Assembly: GCA_046484625.1 (NCBI GenBank)
Contig: JAWOIO010000146.1
Span: 1 to 34,108 of the forward strand
Length of the DNA: 34,108 nucleotides
Direction of reading: 5' to 3'
From: DASUAO01 sp046484625
GTDB taxonomy: Bacteria; Actinomycetota; Acidimicrobiia; IMCC26256; PALSA-555
Part shown: positions 31,101 to 34,108 of the stretch, in pieces
How positions within the stretch are numbered: position 1 is the first letter of the stretch
Layout: the number at the start of each line of letters is the position of its first letter
The notes under the pieces: generated by a model
Databases searched by the model: none
What the model was told of the DNA's origin: nothing
What the model saw: the letters and a program-made list of their open reading frames with translations, nothing else
Position numbers and translations under genes: made by a program

Positions 31101-32580
31101 CACCGGTCATCGAGTTGTCGCTGTTGTCGACGATGCGGGTCGAGACCAGCGCCGCGACCGGGATCTCGGCGTCGTACTGGCCGAGGCAGTCGGGACCGAG
31201 GGTGCCCGTGGTCGGGTCGCCGTCGTAGTCGACGCGCAACGTCGTGGGCGCGAAGGTCGTGATCCAGACCGGGTTGAAGTTCGCCGCGGACGGCGGCACG
31301 TCAGCGGCCCCCGGCGCCCACCCGATGACCACCTGCGTGGCCAGCAGGTCGGACGGGATCAGCGTGAAGCCCCAGTCGTAGGCAGAGCTCGCGTCGCTGC
31401 CGCCGCCGGCCCCGCTCTGGGAGCCGGCCGCGCCGACCGCGATGAAGTCGGGTCCGTCGGAGGTGAACTGCACGGCTTCGCCCAGCGGCACCGTGAAGCT
31501 CACGCTGCTCTCAGCAGGGATCGGGAAGGACCCCACGCAGCTCGGGCACGTCGGCGTGATCGTGATCGGTGACGGCTCCGGGTTGTACAGGTAGATGATC
31601 GTCTCCTGGTTCGCCACCGACGAACCCACCGGGTTGATGTACGAGTTCGTCAGCAGGTTGTCCGGGAACAACGTGTAGGTGTGGGCCTCGTAGGTGGCAC
31701 CCACGTCACCGGCGACGAGGTGCACCTGCACCGGCTTGTTCGCGACGATGCGCGCCCCTTCGAGCAGCCCACCGTTCACGAACATCGACTCGCCCGAGCC
31801 GATCGTCTGGGTCTGGTCGAAGGTGCCGTTGTTGTCGAGGTCGACCTGGACCTGCGTCGAAGGCTCGGCAGCGATGACGTGCGCGCTCGTGTACTCGAAC
31901 GGCGGCGTGGTGTTCGCGGGGAACGGCGTGTCCTCTCCGACCGGCACCGTGTAGGCGCGCCCAAAGCGCGTCGTGTCGTACGCCGACACCGCGCTCGCGA
32001 GCAGCGGTCCCGTCGCGGTGGTCCAGCCGCCGGCAGTGAGCGCGAACCCTCGCGTCGAGCCGACCTTGTCCCGTCCGTCCCACCGGATCTGCGCCGGGTT
32101 CCGTGGCGTGTCGATGTCGTTGCGGAGCACGAACACGTCACCGGCGGTCAGGAGGTCACCGGCGCACGTCGAGCAATAGGCGGCGGCATCGCCGTTGCCG
32201 GCGTTGCCGTCGCCCCAGACCTCGGTTGTCGCCTGCACCGGGTTGGCGATGTCGGCCTCGTAGCCGTCCTCCCAGTGGTCGTAGTAGATGACCGCGCTGT
32301 TGCCAGCATTGGTGATCCCCACCGTGAAGTCCAGGGTCGTCCCGGCCGCGCCGTTGATTGCCTTGAACGCCGTGACGAGGTCGTTCGAGGGAAGCGGCAC
32401 GTAGCCGGTCATCGCCGTCGGCGGGCCGGCGAACGCGGGAGCGGCGGTCCCCACGACGAGCGCTGCCGCGGTGAGCAGCTGCACGACGAGCGCGATCGCC
32501 AGGCCGCGACGGCGCCGCTCGTGGCCGCCGTGCACTCTTCCCGACCGGTCGGCCGCTGCGCTTCGTGCTCCGGATCCCAT
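28165..32580 (-). CDS. Large surface protein with DUF11 and SdrD-type B repeats, LAxTG wall anchor
   Basis: A 1471-aa secreted protein. ATG 32580 gives a signal peptide (basic n-region, hydrophobic core, AFA near residue 51) with AGGGA as ribosome site. Residues about 52-530 form an N-terminal module with GARIVANKPVQVHLVAGDVG, recalling IgGFc-binding-type domains. Four DUF11 repeats follow, starting near residues 537, 676, 811 and 941 (motif LSLTKTxxxPTFVGDNAVF, VTNDGPDVAPxVxVxDLLPAG). Three SdrD/Cna-B type repeats lie near 1066-1180, 1184-1295 and 1297-1412, with DxNGDGxxD calcium-type loops. The C-terminus has LALTG (about 1423), a membrane segment and an Arg-rich tail: a class E sortase (LAxTG) sorting signal. 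Likely a wall-anchored stalk or adhesin; the ligand is unknown. Confidence 0.92.
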   Translation of the reverse strand: MGSGARSAAADRSGRVHGGHERRRRGLAIALVVQLLTAAALVVGTAAPAFAGPPTAMTGYVPLPSNDLVTAFKAINGAAGTTLDFTVGITNAGNSAVIYYDHWEDGYEADIANPVQATTEVWGDGNAGNGDAAAYCSTCAGDLLTAGDVFVLRNDIDTPRNPAQIRWDGRDKVGSTRGFALTAGGWTTATGPLLASAVSAYDTTRFGRAYTVPVGEDTPFPANTTPPFEYTSAHVIAAEPSTQVQVDLDNNGTFDQTQTIGSGESMFVNGGLLEGARIVANKPVQVHLVAGDVGATYEAHTYTLFPDNLLTNSYINPVGSSVANQETIIYLYNPEPSPITITPTCPSCVGSFPIPAESSVSFTVPLGEAVQFTSDGPDFIAVGAAGSQSGAGGGSDASSAYDWGFTLIPSDLLATQVVIGWAPGAADVPPSAANFNPVWITTFAPTTLRVDYDGDPTTGTLGPDCLGQYDAEIPVAALVSTRIVDNSDNSMTGARIYTCDGTLVAGAWGEDPANAPAGSPGLDAGYTVIPSSNPLVNKTSALAIDANGDSRFGPNDTIQYSVTIANVGDTTLTNVFATDPLMAGLSYVPGSTTYDDGVVNPIADDAVPPAATVYPLDEGGLSLPDLAAGATTTLRFRVTIDSPFPGASPLVTNRIDVSSDQGTTNSTDELTLAEADLRLSKTLTTTPTYVGEDAVFRVRVTNDGPDLAPDVEVTDLLPAGAIYQSHTVTQGTYDESTGLWAVGDIANGANATFDVTARIDALSVTNYAEVTNSGAFDPDSQPAEGPLGPGSPPDQDDEGSVQVTVAPLADLSLAKTRIAGPDEFGDTTFLLTLTNDGPSTATGVAVTDAPPVGAVFVGSTPSQGSFDGNTGIWTVGSVSSGASATLEVTYTIPAFPATNFAQVTAVNEADPDSAPAEDPFGPGNPPNEDDESSVTVTPSADLSLTKVETASPTFVGDNAVFDITVTNDGPDVAPSVQVSDLLPAGLTHVSDTPSKGSYAPGTGVWTIGAVQPSDSETLQITARVIAPGSITNTAEVSASGAPDPDSTPGNDSPAEDDQDSDSVSTTGATLGDTVFYDVNGDGTQDPGDPGIQGVDVIVTTAGANGTLGDGDDVTLPAVATDASGSWTVTGLGPGPYRVTVDTATLPTGLDDPTGDLDGIGTPHTADLNLGSGETRNDVDFGYQGTATVGDTVFVDFDGNGLIGGNEGIPGVEVDITWAGFDGVLGNGDDITQRVTTDATGTWTLSGLPPGLYQVAIDLATVPPGLVNSFDPDGGNDATSELTLVPGANDPNQDFGFLGTGSIGRVIFRDDNRNGLPDDGEGIAGVTVHATWAGPDGALDTDDDHTYSGITDDTGSYLVGNLPAGDYRVEVQTDTLPPGSTNIVDPDGGNDSTSLVSLAADESNLDQNFGYLVPVEPVAPTGALALTGVSTVARLSLSGIILLGAGIALAASPWLRSRLTALLERRRAQSIG

Positions 32581-32763
32581 GTCGATTCCCTGCGTGCCCC
32601 GTGCCCGCACCGTGTGGCGCCTGGCCTCGAGCCCAGGTATCGACCGCGATCCGCGGCTCCTGAAGGTCCGAACCGGACAGCACGAAGAAGCCACTGTGAG
32701 TGGTCATCGGGTGGCGGAGGTGGGGGCGGCGGTCGCGGGCCGGAGGCGCCGACCCCGCGGGGA

Positions 32764-33582
32764 TCAGCCGAGGTGCACGTTGGCGAAGGCCTCGACCTGG
32801 GCCCTTCCGCCGGCGGGCCAGCCACACACGAGGTACTCGAACCCGGCCGCGGCCCACTCGTCGATCTGGCGAGCCAGCGTGTCGGCGTCCTCCTCGAGCG
32901 AGAGCGACGCGGCCCGACGGATCTCACCCGGGTTCCGCCCCGCGGCCTCGGCCATCTCACTCAGACGTTGCGACTTCGGCCCGAGGTGCTCCGCGGGGCC
33001 GAAGCAGTGCCAGACGTCGGCGTACCGAGCCGCGATCGGCATCATCCGCCGCTCACCCGACGCCCCGATCCAGATCGGGGGGTGGGGATCCTGCACCGGG
33101 CGCGGCCGCAAGGTGGCGTCGGTCGCCGAGTGATGGCGACCCTCGAACGTGAAGCCATCGGTCGTGAGCAGCCCGCGCACGATCTGCACCGCCTCCTCGA
33201 ACGCGTCGACCCGGTCCTTGAGCGCCGGGAAGGGGATCCCGAGCTCGGTGTGCTCCTTGTCGAACCAGGCCGCGCCGTAGGACAGCTCGAGGCGGCCGCC
33301 CGACGCGTGGTCGATCGTGATCGCCTCCGCTGCGAACACCGCCGGGTGCCGGTACGTCATTCCGGCCACGAGCAGCCCGAGCCGCACGCGCTCGGTGATC
33401 CCGCTCAGGGCCGCGAGCGTGGTGTGGCCCTCGAAGCACTCCCCCGGGCCCTCGCCGTACATCGGCTGGAAGTGGTCGAAGCCCCAGACGCCGTCGAAGC
33501 CGAGTGACTCCGCGAACCGCGCCCGGTCGGCCACCTCCGACCAGGGCATGCGTTGCTGGGCGATGTCGAGTCCGAAACGCAT
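32764..33582 (-). CDS. LLM-class F420-dependent oxidoreductase (luciferase-like)
   Basis: A 272-aa TIM-barrel protein of the bacterial luciferase-like superfamily in the F420-binding branch. It opens with RFGLDIAQQRMPWSEVADRA and ESLGFDGVWGFDHFQPMYGE; LGLLVAGMTYRHPAVFAAEAITIDHASGGRLELSYGAAW and PPIWIGASGERRMMPIAARYADVWH are the usual cofactor-binding and barrel-closing motifs. F420 rather than FMN use is inferred from these family motifs. It is divergent from the mycothiol dehydrogenase gene with 43 bp between starts. Confidence 0.9.
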   Translation of the reverse strand: MRFGLDIAQQRMPWSEVADRARFAESLGFDGVWGFDHFQPMYGEGPGECFEGHTTLAALSGITERVRLGLLVAGMTYRHPAVFAAEAITIDHASGGRLELSYGAAWFDKEHTELGIPFPALKDRVDAFEEAVQIVRGLLTTDGFTFEGRHHSATDATLRPRPVQDPHPPIWIGASGERRMMPIAARYADVWHCFGPAEHLGPKSQRLSEMAEAAGRNPGEIRRAASLSLEEDADTLARQIDEWAAAGFEYLVCGWPAGGRAQVEAFANVHLG

Positions 33583-33588
33583 GACCCG

Positions 33589-33594
33589 TTTCTA
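33589..33594 (-). promoter_or_regulatory. Possible -10 box TAGAAA of the LLM oxidoreductase gene
   Basis: Minus-strand TAGAAA ends 6 nt before ATG 33582. It lacks the final T of the usual box but has the leaderless spacing. Confidence 0.4.
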
Positions 33595-33612
33595 CCATCC
33601 GCACGCCGGCAC

Positions 33613-33618
33613 TAGATT
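33613..33618 (+). promoter_or_regulatory. -10 box TAGATT of the mycothiol dehydrogenase gene
   Basis: TAGATT ends 7 nt before ATG 33626; no Shine-Dalgarno site; leaderless start likely. Confidence 0.6.
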
Positions 33619-33625
33619 TCGCGCC

Positions 33626-34108
33626 ATGAGCCACGAGGTGGACGGGGTCGTCGCGCGAGCACAGGGCGAGCCGGTCACCGTCGAGCGGATCGTCGTCCCC
33701 GACCCTGGGCCCGGGGAGGTGCTCGTGGGCATCCAGGCGTGCGGCGTCTGCCACACCGACCTCCACTACCGCGAGGGCGGGATCGGCGACGAGTTCCCCT
33801 ACCTGCTCGGGCACGAGGCGGCCGGCGTCGTCGAGACCGTGGGCCCCGACGTCACGAGCGTCGCCCCCGGTGACTTCGTCGTCCTGAACTGGCGCGCGGT
33901 GTGCGGCGAGTGCCGGGCCTGTCGCCGCGGTCGGCCGTGGTATTGCTTCGCGACCCACAACGCGACGCAGAGGATGACCCTCACCGACGGGACCGTGCTC
34001 TCTCCGGCCCTGGGGATCGGCGCGTTCGCCCAGAAGACGCTCGTCGCCGCGGGTCAGGCCACCAAGGTGAACCCGGCGGCGCGTCCCGAGGCCGTGGGCC
34101 TGCTCGGG
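33626..34108 (+). CDS. mscR: S-(hydroxymethyl)mycothiol dehydrogenase, N-terminal part, runs off window
   Basis: The first 161 codons of a zinc-dependent alcohol dehydrogenase. The opening VDGVVARAQGEPVTVERIVV and ACGVCHTDLHYREGGIGDEFPYLLGHEAAG (catalytic zinc ligand Cys39 and the His of GHE), then LNWRAVCGECRACRRGRPWYC (structural zinc Cys cluster) and FATHNATQRMTLTDGT match MscR, also called mycothiol-dependent formaldehyde dehydrogenase. It oxidises the mycothiol adduct of formaldehyde and can reduce S-nitrosomycothiol. It implies that the organism makes mycothiol. The C-terminal NAD-binding half is outside the window. Confidence 0.92.
   Translation, partial: MSHEVDGVVARAQGEPVTVERIVVPDPGPGEVLVGIQACGVCHTDLHYREGGIGDEFPYLLGHEAAGVVETVGPDVTSVAPGDFVVLNWRAVCGECRACRRGRPWYCFATHNATQRMTLTDGTVLSPALGIGAFAQKTLVAAGQATKVNPAARPEAVGLLG

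Noticed and set aside
28549..31572. 1007-codon open frame on the plus strand opposite the wall protein gene
   Set aside because: Its composition (Arg, Val, Asp, Gly, few hydrophobic cores) is that of an antisense shadow of repeated GC-rich codons; the minus strand has signal peptide, repeats and sorting signal.
32581..32763. Possible RNA gene or extra small gene between the LLM and wall protein genes
   Set aside because: Only short hairpins (5 bp or less) and no frame with a ribosome site are seen. It probably holds the promoter and leader of the wall protein gene, with a weak TACCTG box near 32635.

Overview
The window is about 70% GC with almost exclusively G/C-ending codons. It reads as chromosomal DNA of a high-GC actinobacterium, most likely an Acidimicrobiia-type lineage (inference). 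Supporting signs are a bL37-like micro-ribosomal protein, an S-(hydroxymethyl)mycothiol dehydrogenase, an F420-type LLM flavoprotein, an LAxTG (class E sortase) surface protein, a DUF222/HNH endonuclease, a WS/DGAT acyltransferase, and many TAnnnT -10 boxes lying 6-8 nt before start codons (leaderless transcription). I saw no rRNA, tRNA, CRISPR array, insertion sequence or prophage. No stretch over 300 bp is left unexplained.

Layout: 1-2058 holds two divergently placed subtilase-type lipoprotein genes with a 28-codon bL37 gene between them. 2030-5358 (minus) is a compact operon: TesB-like thioesterase, SDR, FetA-like ATPase, FetB. The ATPase frame carries an in-frame TGA at codon 15. 5383-14018 (plus) holds a SnoaL-like protein, a SIMPL protein, an enoyl-CoA hydratase homologue, an MBOAT/SGNH acyl-transfer pair, archaeal-type phosphoglycerate mutase, WS/DGAT and SerC. 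14029-16772 is the most interesting part: a three-gene cluster around a UGSC-family selenoprotein. Its TGA at 15788-15790 is followed at once by Gly-Ser-Cys and by a hairpin that fits the bacterial SECIS rules. The partners are a protein with an N-terminal CPTC thioredoxin-like domain and a NIPSNAP-like protein. A 28-bp perfect palindrome closes the cluster.

16871-20047 holds a DUF222/HNH gene, a His-rich membrane protein with a probable C-terminal frameshift, and two decayed genes (a PIG-L N-terminal stub and an internally deleted aldo/keto reductase). 20089-26476 (plus) encodes two universal stress proteins, a FAD oxidoreductase, an HD-domain alarmone-hydrolase-like protein, a class III aminotransferase, a 43-aa membrane microprotein and two amidohydrolases. 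26583-34108 holds a hotdog thioesterase divergent from a DcsG-like ATP-grasp gene, a 1471-aa DUF11/SdrD-repeat wall protein, an LLM oxidoreductase, and the start of the mycothiol-dependent formaldehyde dehydrogenase gene.

The selenoprotein reading rests on the motif, frame continuity and hairpin seen here. Decoding would need selA, selB, selD and tRNA-Sec elsewhere in the genome, none of which lie in this window.
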